DNA from: Antarcticirhabdus aurantiaca
GTDB lineage: Bacteria; Pseudomonadota; Alphaproteobacteria; Rhizobiales; Rhizobiaceae
NCBI RefSeq assembly: GCF_009765365.1
Contig: NZ_VTOM01000022.1
Coordinates: 44,145 to 108,144, forward strand
Direction: 5' to 3'
DNA: 64,000 nucleotides
Part shown: in pieces, positions 19,409 to 29,460 of the stretch
Layout of the letters: every line of letters starts with the position of its first letter
How positions within the stretch are numbered: the first letter of the stretch is position 1
Translations under genes and position numbers: made by a program
Notes under the pieces: model-generated
The model's input: the letters and a program-made list of their open reading frames with translations, nothing else
Database searches by the model: none
Told to the model about the DNA's origin: nothing

Positions 19409-22396
19409 TCAGGAGGAGAAGCGGCGCGACCACCAGCCGGTGCGCTTCGGGCGCGCATCCTCGGCTTCGTTCTCGCCGTCGCTCGACACGAGGCGCGGCT
19501 CACGGGGCAGGGGTGCCGGTGCAGGTGCCTCGTCGGCCTCGAGGTCGGCCTCCGGCGCCTCGTTCGAGGAGCCGGCGCCGTCCTCCATCGGGAACACGGC
19601 GTCGAGCGGCGGATTGCCGTCGAAGGCAGCGCCGGCCTCGGCGCTCGCCGCGATCACCTCGTTCTCGTCGGGCACGTCGGCGCCGGCTCCGGCGATCGAC
19701 CCTTCCTCGGCGACATCGGCGATGTCGGACGCTTCGATGGCCTCGACCGCGTCGACCATTTCCGGCTCGAACGAGCGGCTCGGCTCGGTGATCGACACCT
19801 CGGCGATCTCGCCTTCGCCCTGGTCCGCGCCTTCGTCGCCGCTCGCCGCATCCTCGGCTTCGGACCGGATCGCCTCGACGACGACGAGCGAGTCGGCCGT
19901 CGCGCGGGTGGTGGCGTAGGGATCGCTCAGCGGATCGCCGTTCTCCTCGGCGAGGTCGCGGCCGCGACGTCCGCCGCGACGACCGCGGCGGCGGCGGCGG
20001 CGGCCACGGCCGTCCCCGTTCTCGTCGCCGTCCTCGTCGGAACCGGCCGCGGCTTCCTCGCCTTCGGCCTCGACCTCGGCTTCCTCGTCCTCGACGATCG
20101 TGACGTCGGCCTCGTCTTCACCCACGGCGTCCGTCTCGGAGCCACCGTTGCGGCGGCGGCCGCGTCCGCGGCGCGAGCGCCGACGCGAGCGGTCCTTGTC
20201 GACGAGCTCGCCTGCCGCCTCGGCCTCGGCTTCCGCCTCCAGCTCGGCGTCGTGGGCGACGACCGCCTCGTCCTCTTCCTCCTCGACCTCGTCGGCGATC
20301 ACGCTGACCGGGCTGACATGCTCGATCACCGGCGGACGCCGAACCGCTTCGGCGCCCTGCTCGATGCGCAGGCCCGAATGGCCGATCGTCTCGTCGGCGC
20401 GGATGAGGATGTGGAGGCCGCTCTGACGCTCCAGCTCGGAGATCGTGCCGCGCTTCTCGTTGAGGATGTAGAGCGCCGATTCCGTCGAGCAGTTGACGAT
20501 GACGTCGTGGCTCGGGTGCTTCTGGATGTGCTCCTCGATCGAGCGCAGAACGTGCAGCGCCAGCGAGGATGCCGAGCGGACGTGGCCTGCGCCGCCGCAG
20601 ACCGGGCAGGTCTGCATGGTGGATTCGAGGACGCTGGCGCGGATGCGCTGGCGGCTCATCTCCAGGAGGCCGAAATGCGAGATCCGGCCGAGCTGGATGC
20701 GGGCCCGGTCGTCCTTCAAGCAGTCCTTCAGGCGCTTCTCGACCGCGCGGTTGTTGCGCTTCTCCTCCATGTCGATGAAGTCGATGACCACGAGGCCGGC
20801 GAGATCGCGCAGGCGCAGCTGGCGGGCGACCTCCTCGGCCGCCTCCAGGTTGGTCTGCAGCGCCGTGTCCTCGACCGAGTGCTCGCGCGTCGAGCGGCCG
20901 GAGTTGACGTCGATGGCGACCAGCGCCTCGGTCTGGTTGATGATGATGTAGCCGCCGCTCTTCAGCGTGACGTGCGGCTGCAGCATCTTGTCGAGCTGCG
21001 TCTCGATGCCCTGGCGGGCGAAGATCGGCGTCGGCTCGCGATAGGGCTGCACGACCTTGGACTGGCTCGGCATGAGCATCCGCATGAAGTCCTTGGCTTC
21101 GCGGTAGCCCTCCTCGCCGGCGACGAGAATCTGGTCGATGTCCTTGTTGTAGAGGTCGCGGATCGAGCGCTTGATGAGGCTGCCTTCCTCGTAGACGAGG
21201 GCGGGCGCGGTGGAGGCGAGCGTCAGGCTGCGCACCGTCTCCCAGAGCCGCATCAGATATTCGTAGTCGCGCTTGACCTCGGCCTTGGTGCGGTTGGCGC
21301 CGGCGGTGCGCAGAATGATGCCCATGCCGCGCGGCACTTCCAGCTCGCGCGCCACTTCCTTCAGCCGCTTGCGGTCCGCCGCGTTGGTGATCTTGCGCGA
21401 AATGCCACCGCCCCGCGCCGTGTTCGGCATCAGGACCGAGTAGCGGCCGGCGAGCGACAGGTAGGTGGTGAGGGCCGCGCCCTTGTTGCCGCGCTCTTCC
21501 TTGACGACCTGCACGAGCAGGATCTGGCGGCGCTTGATGACTTCCTGGATCTTGTACTGGCGGCGCGAGCGGACCTGGCGGACCGGCACCTCTTCGAGGG
21601 CGTCCTCCTGGCCGACCTGGTCGACCTCCTCGGCTTCCTCGGAGGCTTCGTCCTCGCGGCGGTCCCCGCCGCGTCCGCGGTCACGATCCCGGCCGCGCCG
21701 ACGGCGCCCGCGGCCCTCGGAAGCGCCGCGCCCGGCATCCTCGATCTCGGGCCCGTCGTCCTCGCCGTCGTCCTCGTTCTCGTCGTCTCCCTCGTCCTCG
21801 TCGGCGGACGGCTCGGCGCGCTTCGCCTCGACGCTCTCGAAGGACTGCTCCTCGACGATCGCGGCGTCCACGACGTCGATCGCGGCAGGCTCGCCGCCTT
21901 CGGGCGGGGGCGCCAGCGCTTCGGCCTCGGCGGCGTCGATGTGCTCGGCCGTGGGCTCGTCGCCCTCGCTGCCGACGTCCTCGGACGGGGCTTCCTCGCT
22001 GATCGCCTCGTTATCGGAGGAGGCCGCACGGGCGGGGGAAGCGCGACGGTTGCGGCCGCGCTGGCGCTGCGGACGCTCCTCCTCGTGGTCGTCGTCCTCC
22101 GCCTGGGCGCGACGGAGTTCTTCCTCGATCAGCGCCTGACGGTCAGCCTTGGGGATCTGGTAGTAGTCGGGATGGATCTCGCTGAAGGCGAGGAAGCCGT
22201 GGCGGTTGCCGCCATACTCGACGAAGGCCGCCTGGAGCGAGGGTTCGACCCGCGTCACCTTGGCCAGGTAGATGTTGCCCTTGAGCTGCTTCTTGTGCTC
22301 CGACTCGAAGTCGAATTCCTCGATCCGGTTACCCCGGACGACGACGACGCGTGTCTCCTCCTGGTGGGAGGCGTCGATCAGCATCTTGTTTGCCAT
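19409..22396 (-). CDS. rne: Ribonuclease E/G family endoribonuclease (RNase E)
   Basis: Single-strand-specific endonuclease, core of the RNA degradosome (995 aa). The start MANKMLIDASHQEETRVVV is the normal alphaproteobacterial beginning. The S1 domain is split: its first part ends near residue 95, then a ~190-residue acidic and Arg-rich insert (DEDEGDDENEDDGEDDG, GRGRRRRGRDRDRGR) precedes the rest. The catalytic Asp lies in ALVAIDVNSGRSTREHS and again in VVIDFIDM. The zinc link CPVCGGAG is present. The C-terminal ~350 residues are disordered, alternating acidic and Arg-rich runs, and end GWWSRRFSS; they probably bind RNA and degradosome partners. A promoter about 440 bases upstream implies a long leader. 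Confidence 0.97.
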   Translation of the reverse strand: MANKMLIDASHQEETRVVVVRGNRIEEFDFESEHKKQLKGNIYLAKVTRVEPSLQAAFVEYGGNRHGFLAFSEIHPDYYQIPKADRQALIEEELRRAQAEDDDHEEERPQRQRGRNRRASPARAASSDNEAISEEAPSEDVGSEGDEPTAEHIDAAEAEALAPPPEGGEPAAIDVVDAAIVEEQSFESVEAKRAEPSADEDEGDDENEDDGEDDGPEIEDAGRGASEGRGRRRRGRDRDRGRGGDRREDEASEEAEEVDQVGQEDALEEVPVRQVRSRRQYKIQEVIKRRQILLVQVVKEERGNKGAALTTYLSLAGRYSVLMPNTARGGGISRKITNAADRKRLKEVARELEVPRGMGIILRTAGANRTKAEVKRDYEYLMRLWETVRSLTLASTAPALVYEEGSLIKRSIRDLYNKDIDQILVAGEEGYREAKDFMRMLMPSQSKVVQPYREPTPIFARQGIETQLDKMLQPHVTLKSGGYIIINQTEALVAIDVNSGRSTREHSVEDTALQTNLEAAEEVARQLRLRDLAGLVVIDFIDMEEKRNNRAVEKRLKDCLKDDRARIQLGRISHFGLLEMSRQRIRASVLESTMQTCPVCGGAGHVRSASSLALHVLRSIEEHIQKHPSHDVIVNCSTESALYILNEKRGTISELERQSGLHILIRADETIGHSGLRIEQGAEAVRRPPVIEHVSPVSVIADEVEEEEDEAVVAHDAELEAEAEAEAAGELVDKDRSRRRSRRGRGRRRNGGSETDAVGEDEADVTIVEDEEAEVEAEGEEAAAGSDEDGDENGDGRGRRRRRRGRRGGRRGRDLAEENGDPLSDPYATTRATADSLVVVEAIRSEAEDAASGDEGADQGEGEIAEVSITEPSRSFEPEMVDAVEAIEASDIADVAEEGSIAGAGADVPDENEVIAASAEAGAAFDGNPPLDAVFPMEDGAGSSNEAPEADLEADEAPAPAPLPREPRLVSSDGENEAEDARPKRTGWWSRRFSS

Positions 22397-22835
22397 GAGT
22401 CTTGAACCCCCGGACGGGGTCCCGCGGCCAGGCGCCCAACTGTCCGGGCGGTGCGGGGCGGGAGGCGTCCGCATGGGTCGCGCGGCGACGCTCCGAAGCC
22501 GATGCGCGAGCGTCCGCAGCGAAGCGGATCGGTTCCGCTCGGGTGGGGAGAGCTTCGGCGAAGGCTGGCGGCACGCAGGCGACCCTAAGATGATGGATGG
22601 CCGGAGCGAACCGGCCGATGAAAGTGAAGCGCAGCCTGAACCCGGAACGTCGTCCGGGGCGCGCTGGAGGCCCTTCGAACGTCACTTCGAAGGGATGGAA
22701 ACGTTGAGGCTTGAAACCCGAAGGGCGTACCTGCCGGGCCGGCCGCGGCGCCTGCGACCTTCGCGAGGTCGATCGCTTGCCTCGTGAGACCGGCCATCTC
22801 GACACCCGAGCCGACTCGGACGTTCTGCAGCCTCA
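22397..22835 (-). promoter_or_regulatory. Long structured 5' leader of rne
   Basis: About 440 bases without a supported gene lie between the proposed promoter and the rne start. The region holds perfect hairpins: CCCTTCGAA at 22671-22679 pairs with 22686-22694 across a six-base loop, and GGCCGG at 22599-22604 pairs with 22611-22616. In E. coli the rne leader lets RNase E control its own mRNA level. The same role is likely here by analogy, though the sequence is unrelated. Confidence 0.5.
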
Positions 22836-22841
22836 AACCGC

Positions 22842-22870
22842 TTGTAGGATTTGTGATCTGAATAAACAAG
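22842..22870 (-). promoter_or_regulatory. Putative promoter of rne
   Basis: Read on the minus strand, CTTGTT (22870-22865) and CTACAA (22847-22842) are separated by 17 bases, close to the alphaproteobacterial CTTGAC-N17-CTATAT pattern. It is the most AT-rich point of the intergenic region. Confidence 0.45.
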
Positions 22871-22970
22871 TGGCGCGGTCCTGCCGATGCCCGGCCGACA
22901 GGCACGGGCCAGCTTCACCGGTTTTGGATCGGCGCGGGCGCGCGGGAACGGACGAGCGGGGTTCGACGAG

Positions 22971-24146
22971 ATGGGGGCGAGCGTGATGCTGCGATGGCTG
23001 CTGGCGGTTCTGGCGCTCACGGCGACCGCGTTGTCGCCCGCGAGCGCGACGAGCGTCGTCGAGGCCATCGAGCAGACATCGTCGGCCGAGGCGCTGCGCT
23101 GGGTGCTCGACCTCGACGCGGCGGCCGACGCCCGGCTGATCGCCCTGACCGGTCCCAATCGCATCGTCCTCGATCTCACCGACACGGTCACCGCGGTCGC
23201 GCTGCCGGCGCCGGAAGGCGGCCTCGTCACGGCCATCAAGCACGGCCTCGCCGGCGAGGATCGCTACCGCATCATCTTCACGCTCGCGCGTCCCGTCGCC
23301 GCCTCCGTGCAGGCGGTGGCGCTGCCCGCCGGGCCGGGGCTCGAACTGGAGCTGCGGGCGAGCGGCGCAAAGACCTCGAGCATCGTCGGCGGGCCGGCGA
23401 CGGTCGCCTCGGCCTCGGCCGCCCGGGAGGCGGAAACGCCGAGGACGGCGCGGCACGTCATCGTCGTGGATGCGGGCCACGGCGGGGAGGACGAAGGCGC
23501 CGAGGGGGCGGCCGGCACGATGGAGAAGGACGTGAACCTCGCCTTCGCCAAGGCCCTGTCCGCTGAGCTGGAGTCCCACGACGACATCGACGTCGTGCTG
23601 ACGCGCGAGGACGACACCTTCATCCCGCTGTCCGAGCGCGCCGCGGTCGCGCGCAAGGCGGAGGCCGACCTCTTCATCTCGATCCATGCCGATTCCATCC
23701 GCTACCCCGAACTGCGCGGGGCGACGGTCTACACCCTGTCCGCCCGCGCTTCCGACGAGTTGTCGCGGCAGGTGGCGGATTCGGAAAACGCCGCCGACCG
23801 CTTCGCCGACCCGCGCTTCGCGGAGGCGCCGGAGATCGTCGACATCCTGGTCGACCTGACGCGCCGCGAAACGATCGGCTTTTCCGAGCACTTCGCAACC
23901 GACCTCGTGCGGCGGCTCGGCGAAGCCAACGTTCGCTTGATCAAGAACCCGAAGCGCTCGGCGGGCTTCCGGGTGCTCACCGCCCCGGACGTGCCGTCCG
24001 TTCTGGTCGAGCTCGGCTACCTGTCGAACAAGGAGGACGAGAAGCTCCTCAAGAGCGATGCGTGGCGCCGCGAGACCGCGCGCATCATGGGCGCGGCGGT
24101 CGCGGACTACATCAAGGGGCGGACGCGGCCCACCAACCGAAGCTGA
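22971..24146 (+). CDS. N-acetylmuramoyl-L-alanine amidase (AmiC type)
   Basis: Periplasmic zinc amidase that cuts stem peptides from peptidoglycan during cell separation (391 aa). After a signal peptide (MLRWLLAVLALTATALSPASA) comes an AMIN-type localisation domain (about residues 30-130), then the Amidase_3 domain. Zinc ligands are seen in VVDAGHGGEDEG and the Glu of MEKDVNL, with ISIHADS, and the catalytic Glu is in VLVELGYLSN. The ATG at 22971 is the tentative start; GTG 22983 and ATG 22986 also give a complete signal peptide. It precedes mrcA, a common pair in Rhizobiales. Confidence 0.94.
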   Translation: MGASVMLRWLLAVLALTATALSPASATSVVEAIEQTSSAEALRWVLDLDAAADARLIALTGPNRIVLDLTDTVTAVALPAPEGGLVTAIKHGLAGEDRYRIIFTLARPVAASVQAVALPAGPGLELELRASGAKTSSIVGGPATVASASAAREAETPRTARHVIVVDAGHGGEDEGAEGAAGTMEKDVNLAFAKALSAELESHDDIDVVLTREDDTFIPLSERAAVARKAEADLFISIHADSIRYPELRGATVYTLSARASDELSRQVADSENAADRFADPRFAEAPEIVDILVDLTRRETIGFSEHFATDLVRRLGEANVRLIKNPKRSAGFRVLTAPDVPSVLVELGYLSNKEDEKLLKSDAWRRETARIMGAAVADYIKGRTRPTNRS

Positions 24147-24338
24147 CCGGGCCATGTGGCGGATGAGCCACAAACTTTTCGCGCCGCAGGCCGGCGGCCA
24201 CGCTAAACCATGCGCTCGCCGCATTTCTTCGCCATCCGCAGTGTTGTAAGCGAAGTCGCAGGTTGAGCCATCGCGCGGACGCGGGTCGTCCGGCGGCGAT
24301 CGCGACCGCGCAGCGCCGATGTCAGGAAAGCGGGATCG

Positions 24339-26777
24339 ATGATCAGACTCATTGGCTATTTCTTCGGCATCGGAGCGGTGTTCTTCCTGCTCGTCGCCGG
24401 CGGGGTCGCCTGGTATCTCGACAAAGTCGCGTCCGACCTGCCCGACTATCAGGTGCTGGCGAACTACGAGCCGCCGGTCACGACGCGCGTCCACGCCTCG
24501 GACGGTTCGCTGATGGCCGAGTACGCGCGTCAGCGCCGGCTCTACCTGCCGATCCAGGCCATTCCCGAGCGGGTCAAGGAAGCCTTCCTCTCGGCCGAGG
24601 ACAAGAACTTCTACTCGCATCCCGGCATCGACGTGGAAGGCGTCGGACGCGCCGTGCTGGTGCTCGCCAAGGGCGGCCGGATGCAGGGCGCCTCGACCAT
24701 CACGCAGCAGGTGGCGAAGAACTTCCTCCTGACCAACGAGCGCACCTTCGACCGCAAGATCAAGGAAGCGATCCTGGCGGTGCGCATCGAGCAGTCCTAT
24801 TCCAAGGACCGCATCCTGGAGCTCTACCTCAACGAGATCTATCTCGGCATGGGCTCCTACGGCGTCGCGGCCGCCGCGCTCGCCTACTTCGACAAGTCGG
24901 TGAACGAGCTGACGCTCGAGGAGGCGGCCTATCTCGCCGCGCTGCCCAAGGCGCCGGAGAACTACAATCCCTTCCGCAGTGCCGACCGCGCCATCGAGCG
25001 GCGCAACTGGGTCATCGACCAGATGGAGGCGAACGGCTTCGCCACCGCCGCCGAGGCGAGCGAAGCCCGCGCCAAGCCGCTGACCGTCAATCCGAACCGC
25101 AGCGGCACCTATCTCGCCTCGTCCGAATATTTCACCGAGGAGGTTCGCCGCGAGATCGGCGCCCGCTACGGCATCGACAAGCTCTACGACGGCGGCTTGT
25201 CGGTGCGCACCACGCTCGACCCGAAGCTCCAGACCTATGCGCGCGCGGCGCTGCAGAAGGCGCTTTTGAACTTCGACGAAGCGCGCGGCTATCGCGGCCC
25301 GGTGACCCGCATCGATATCGCGAGCGACTGGGGCGTGCCGCTCGGCGAGGTGAAAGCCTTCTCGGACGTGCCGGAATGGCGCCTCGCCGTGGTGCTGTCG
25401 GCCGAGAACGACTCCGTCTCGATCGGCCTTCAGCCGCGCCGCGAGGTGTCCGGCGCGCTGTCCGCCGAGCGTGAGGTCGGCACGATCGCGCTCGGCAACA
25501 TGCGCTGGGCGCTGAACCTCCAGACGCCCGAGCGCTCCGGCCGCGTGCGCGGCGCCGACGACGTGGTGGCGCGGGGCGACGTTGTCTACGTCCAGGATAC
25601 CGACGACGGATGGCGCCTGCGCCAGCCGCCGAAGGTCCAGGGCGCGCTGGTCGCCATGGATCCCACCACCGGCCGCGTGCTGGCGATGATGGGCGGCTTC
25701 TCCTACGCCGAGTCCGAGTTCAACCGCGCGACGCAGGCGATGCGCCAGCCGGGCTCGTCCTTCAAGCCCGTCGTCTACGCCGCGGCCCTCGACAACGGCT
25801 ACACGCCGGCCTCGGTGATCCTCGACGCCCCGATCTCGCTGCCGGACGGCAATGGCGGCTACTGGGAGCCGAAGAACTACGGCGGTGAAGCCGCCGGTCC
25901 CTCGACGCTGCGCCTCGGCATCGAGAAGAGCCGCAACCTGATGACCGTGCGTCTCGCCAAGGACATGGGCATGAAGCTCGTGGCCGAATACGCCCACCGC
26001 TTCGGCATCTACGACAACCTTGCGCCCTACCTGCCGATGTCGCTGGGCGCGGGCGAGACCACCGTCATGCGCATGGTCTCGGCCTATTCAGTTATGGCGA
26101 ATGGTGGCCGCTCGATCGAGCCCTCGCTGATCGACCGCGTCCAGGACCGGTACGGGCGCACCATCTATCGCCACGACCAGCGCCGCTGCGACGAGTGCAA
26201 CGCCGCCGAATGGCACGAGCAGCTGGAGCCGCAGCTCGTCGACGACCGCCAGCAGGTGCTCGACCCGATGACGGCCTACCAGATCACCTCGATGATGGAG
26301 GGCGTGGTCGAGCGCGGCACGGCGACGCTCGTCAAGGAGCTCGGCCGTCCGGTCGCCGGCAAGACGGGCACCACCAACGACGAGAAGGACGCCTGGTTCG
26401 TCGGCTACACGCCGAGCCTCGTGACCGGCGTTTATCTCGGCTACGACAATCCGCAGCCGATGGGCCACGGCTCCACCGGCGGTGGGCTCGCCGCGCCGGT
26501 CTTCGTGGACTTCATGGCGAAGGCGCTGGACGGCACGCCGCCGGTGCCGTTCAAGGTGCCGGCGGGCATGACCCTCGTCTCGGTCGACCGACGCTCGGGC
26601 ATGGCCTCGAAGGGGGCCGGCTCGATCATCGAGGCCTTCAAGCCGGGCACGGGCCCCTCCGACGTCTACAACGTCATCGGCATGGACTCGATGGCGGCCT
26701 CCGACTTCCCGCCGGCGCAGATCTCCCCGGAAGCCGAGCAGGCCATCGTGCAGGGCGGGGCTGGCGGCCTGTTCTGA
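24339..26777 (+). CDS. mrcA: Penicillin-binding protein 1A, bifunctional
   Basis: Class A PBP (812 aa): glycosyltransferase plus transpeptidase. A single N-terminal membrane anchor (about residues 5-25) is followed by the transglycosylase domain with the catalytic Glu in SAEDKNFYSHPGID near 87 and QGASTITQQVAKN near 120. An OB-like insert precedes the transpeptidase domain, with active-site Ser in GSSFKPVVY near 474, SRN near 530 and KTGTTNDEKDAWFVGYTP near 675. It lies 192 bases after the amidase gene and upstream of prfB. Confidence 0.97.
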   Translation: MIRLIGYFFGIGAVFFLLVAGGVAWYLDKVASDLPDYQVLANYEPPVTTRVHASDGSLMAEYARQRRLYLPIQAIPERVKEAFLSAEDKNFYSHPGIDVEGVGRAVLVLAKGGRMQGASTITQQVAKNFLLTNERTFDRKIKEAILAVRIEQSYSKDRILELYLNEIYLGMGSYGVAAAALAYFDKSVNELTLEEAAYLAALPKAPENYNPFRSADRAIERRNWVIDQMEANGFATAAEASEARAKPLTVNPNRSGTYLASSEYFTEEVRREIGARYGIDKLYDGGLSVRTTLDPKLQTYARAALQKALLNFDEARGYRGPVTRIDIASDWGVPLGEVKAFSDVPEWRLAVVLSAENDSVSIGLQPRREVSGALSAEREVGTIALGNMRWALNLQTPERSGRVRGADDVVARGDVVYVQDTDDGWRLRQPPKVQGALVAMDPTTGRVLAMMGGFSYAESEFNRATQAMRQPGSSFKPVVYAAALDNGYTPASVILDAPISLPDGNGGYWEPKNYGGEAAGPSTLRLGIEKSRNLMTVRLAKDMGMKLVAEYAHRFGIYDNLAPYLPMSLGAGETTVMRMVSAYSVMANGGRSIEPSLIDRVQDRYGRTIYRHDQRRCDECNAAEWHEQLEPQLVDDRQQVLDPMTAYQITSMMEGVVERGTATLVKELGRPVAGKTGTTNDEKDAWFVGYTPSLVTGVYLGYDNPQPMGHGSTGGGLAAPVFVDFMAKALDGTPPVPFKVPAGMTLVSVDRRSGMASKGAGSIIEAFKPGTGPSDVYNVIGMDSMAASDFPPAQISPEAEQAIVQGGAGGLF

Positions 26778-26897
26778 CCGCGCCTACCTCAGGAGCAGCG
26801 GCCTTGTCGGCGCGGGTCGCTTCCCGTAACACGCGCCGACCGCCCCTTCAGCGGGGCAGGGCCGACACCCGCAGCATCGCATGAAAAGGAGTGCGCC

Positions 26898-28029
26898 TTG
26901 CGCGCCGAAATCGAGAACATCGTCGACGAAATCAAGCAGGCCATAAGCCTGCTGAGGAGGCATCTTTGACTGGGATCAGTCCCTCCGCCGGCTCGAACTT
27001 CTGAACAGCAAGGCCGAGGATCCGTCCATCTGGAACGATCCGGCCGAGGCCCAGGAGCTGATGCGCGAGCGCCAGCAGCTGGACGATACCGTCGCGGCCA
27101 TCCGCGGCATGGAGCAGCGCCTCGCCGACAACGTCGAGCTCATCGAGATGGGCGAGGCCGAGGGCGACGCGGACATCGTCCGGGAAGCCGAAGCCGGCAT
27201 CCGCGAGATCCAGGGCGAAGTCGCCAAGCGCCAGATCGACACGCTCCTGTCGGGCGAGGCCGACGGCAACGACACCTATGTCGAGGTGCATTCGGGCGCC
27301 GGCGGCACGGAGAGCCAGGACTGGGCCTCGATGCTCCTGCGCATGTACACGCGCTGGGCCGAGCGTTCGAAGTACAAGGTGGAGCTCCTGGAGGAGCATG
27401 CCGGCGAAGAAGCGGGCATCAAGTCCGCGACGCTCCTGTTCAAGGGCCACAACGCCTATGGGCGGATGAAGACCGAGTCGGGCGTCCATCGCCTGGTGCG
27501 GATCTCGCCCTATGACAGCCAGGCGCGGCGGCACACCTCTTTCGCCAGCGTTTGGGTCTACCCGGTGGTGGACGACTCGATCGACATCCAGGTCAACGAG
27601 TCGGACTGCCGCATCGACACCTACCGTTCGTCGGGCGCCGGCGGCCAGCACGTCAATACGACGGACTCGGCGGTGCGCATCACGCACTTGCCGACCGGCA
27701 TCGTGGTGGCCTGTCAGCAGGAGCGTTCGCAGCACAAGAACCGGGCGACCGCCTGGAACATGCTGCGCGCGCGCCTCTACGAGGCCGAGTTGGAGAAGCG
27801 CGAGGCGGCGGCCAATGCCGAAGCCGCGTCGAAGACCGACATCGGCTGGGGCCACCAGATCCGCTCCTACGTCCTGCAGCCGTACCAGATGGTGAAGGAC
27901 CTTCGCACGGGCGTCGAATCGACGGCGCCGCAGGAGGTTCTGGACGGCGACATCGACGCCTTCATGGAAGCCGCGCTTGCGCAGCGCGTCCATGGCGACG
28001 AGGGCGACGAGGTCGCGGACATCGGCTGA
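26898..28029 (+). CDS. prfB: Peptide chain release factor 2, with programmed +1 frameshift
   Basis: RF2 ends translation at UGA and UAA. Translation begins at TTG 26898, with AAGGAG six bases upstream, and reads 23 codons to an in-frame TGA at 26967. The full protein requires skipping T26967 and continuing at GAC 26968, giving [10 protein letters not shown] and a 376-residue product. Motifs are the GGQ tripeptide in [16 protein letters not shown] and the codon-recognition region in [16 protein letters not shown], where SPY replaces the textbook SPF. Other hallmarks are [17 protein letters not shown] and the C-terminal helix. The frameshift makes RF2 levels self-regulating. Confidence 0.96.
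26956..26970 (+). promoter_or_regulatory. prfB programmed frameshift site
   Basis: An internal Shine-Dalgarno-like AGGAGG is followed three bases later by CTTTGAC, where the ribosome slips from CTT to TTT and reads GAC. The arrangement is nearly the same as in E. coli prfB. Slow decoding of the UGA when RF2 is scarce drives the shift. Confidence 0.93.
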
Positions 28030-28055
28030 ACGACACGGTCGGCCGGCTCGGGTGC

Positions 28056-29369
28056 TCAGCCCAGCCGGCCGATCGCCCGGCCTGCCGACAGAAAGCGGTC
28101 GGGATTGAGCGCCGAGCCGTCGCGGCGAATCTCGTAGTGAAGGTGCGGGCCCGTGCTGCGGCCCGTCGAGCCGACGGCTCCGACCGTGTCTCCGGCCTCG
28201 ATCCAATCGCCGACCGAGACGGCGATCGACGACATGTGCGCGTAGCGCGTCGTCAGCCCGTTGCCGTGATCGACCTCGACCATCTTGCCGTAGCCGCCCG
28301 ACACGCCGGCCTCGACGACCTTTCCTGGGGCCGTCGCGCGGATCGGGCTGCCGACCGGCGCGGCGAAGTCGACGCCGGCGTGAAGCGCGCTTTTGCCGAG
28401 GAACGGATCGCGCCGGACGCCGAAGCCGCTGGAGCGAACGCCCTCCCGCGTCGGCGCGGCGAGCGGCAGCTCGGCCGCCTTGTTCGACACGCGCTCCAGA
28501 GTGGTCAGCGCGTCGTCGAGCCGCGCCACGGTCGTTTCGAAATCATCCGGCACGGGCACGAAGGGGCCACCCGTGGCGGCTTCGGTCTCCTTGTCGAGGA
28601 CGTCGAACCCGGCGGTGCGCAGCGTATCGGCGATGGCGTCGGAGCGCCGCCGCGCGTTCTCGGCGAGCTTCTCGGCTCGCGTCTGCTGCTCGCTGCGCGC
28701 GGAACGCACCGCGTCCTCGATCTCGGCGACGAGATTCGTGACCGACGCCGTGTCGCGCAGGCCCGAGATCCGCTCCGGCGCGGCGATCGCCGGAGCCTTC
28801 TCCGGCTGCGCCGATCCCCGGTCGACGAGGTCGAAGCGCGAGGCGACGCTGCTGCGTTCGGGAAGGAAGGCGAGGGCGGAGGAGGCGGGGCCGAGAGCAT
28901 CCGACGCGTCGCCGGTGCGCTGCGGCGCGTTCGCCGTCCCGCGGCTGTCCTCGTCGATCAGTCCGGTCGAGCGCGCCTTCTCGAACATCGGCGCCAGGCG
29001 CTCGTAGCGCTCGGCCAGTTCCTCCTGCTGGTCGAGGAGGGTGTCGACCTTGCTCTCCACCATCTTGCGGGTGATCATCTGCCGGCTCGTGGCGTGATCG
29101 AGCTGGGATCTCAGCGCCGCGATGCGCGCCTCGTAGACCTGGGCGAGCGACTCCTGCCGCGACACGGCGACGGCCATGAGATCGTCGTTCAGGAAGAGGT
29201 AGCCGGCCGATCCGATCAGCGCGGTCGACAGCAGGGTGCCGATGCCCAGGACGGCGCCGAGCGCCCATGGCCTGACGGTGAAATGCCGAACCTTGGCGCC
29301 GCGCGCGATGATGATCGTATGCGGTTCCGTTTGTCGGCCGAAGGTGCGGGTCGCGTGATGGGGATGCAT
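28056..29369 (-). CDS. M23 family metallopeptidase (LytM/murein hydrolase type)
   Basis: A 437-residue envelope protein. One membrane anchor lies near residues 34-56 (ALGAVLGIGTLLSTALIGSAGYLFL); a long coiled-coil-rich region follows (about 65-130 and again 215-250). The C-terminal M23 domain has the first ligands in LHAGVDFAAPVGSPI near 343 and the HLHYEIR motif near 415, with YAHMSSIAV between. All zinc ligands seem present, so it may be active on peptidoglycan cross-links. Start ATG 29369 is preferred over the longer open frame, which would place an unlikely Arg-rich stretch first. Confidence 0.9.
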   Translation of the reverse strand: MHPHHATRTFGRQTEPHTIIIARGAKVRHFTVRPWALGAVLGIGTLLSTALIGSAGYLFLNDDLMAVAVSRQESLAQVYEARIAALRSQLDHATSRQMITRKMVESKVDTLLDQQEELAERYERLAPMFEKARSTGLIDEDSRGTANAPQRTGDASDALGPASSALAFLPERSSVASRFDLVDRGSAQPEKAPAIAAPERISGLRDTASVTNLVAEIEDAVRSARSEQQTRAEKLAENARRRSDAIADTLRTAGFDVLDKETEAATGGPFVPVPDDFETTVARLDDALTTLERVSNKAAELPLAAPTREGVRSSGFGVRRDPFLGKSALHAGVDFAAPVGSPIRATAPGKVVEAGVSGGYGKMVEVDHGNGLTTRYAHMSSIAVSVGDWIEAGDTVGAVGSTGRSTGPHLHYEIRRDGSALNPDRFLSAGRAIGRLG

Positions 29370-29460
29370 GGGATGTCCGGGCCGGCGGGATGAGTCACCG
29401 TCCCGGACATAAATCCAGATTAACGTTAATGAGTCCTTCTCGCCGGCAGTCGAAGCTGGA

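Noticed and set aside
19400..22405. A 1001-residue plus-strand open frame opposite rne
   Set aside because: It is the complement of RNase E, low in complexity and without any domain; the minus strand encodes a full RNase E.
22833..25997. A 1054-residue minus-strand open frame across the amidase and mrcA
   Set aside because: A shadow spanning two well-supported genes on the other strand.
26881..26900. ATG at 26881 as the prfB start
   Set aside because: It is in a different frame from the RF2 N-terminus; the TTG at 26898 with AAGGAG gives the conserved [13 protein letters not shown] sequence.
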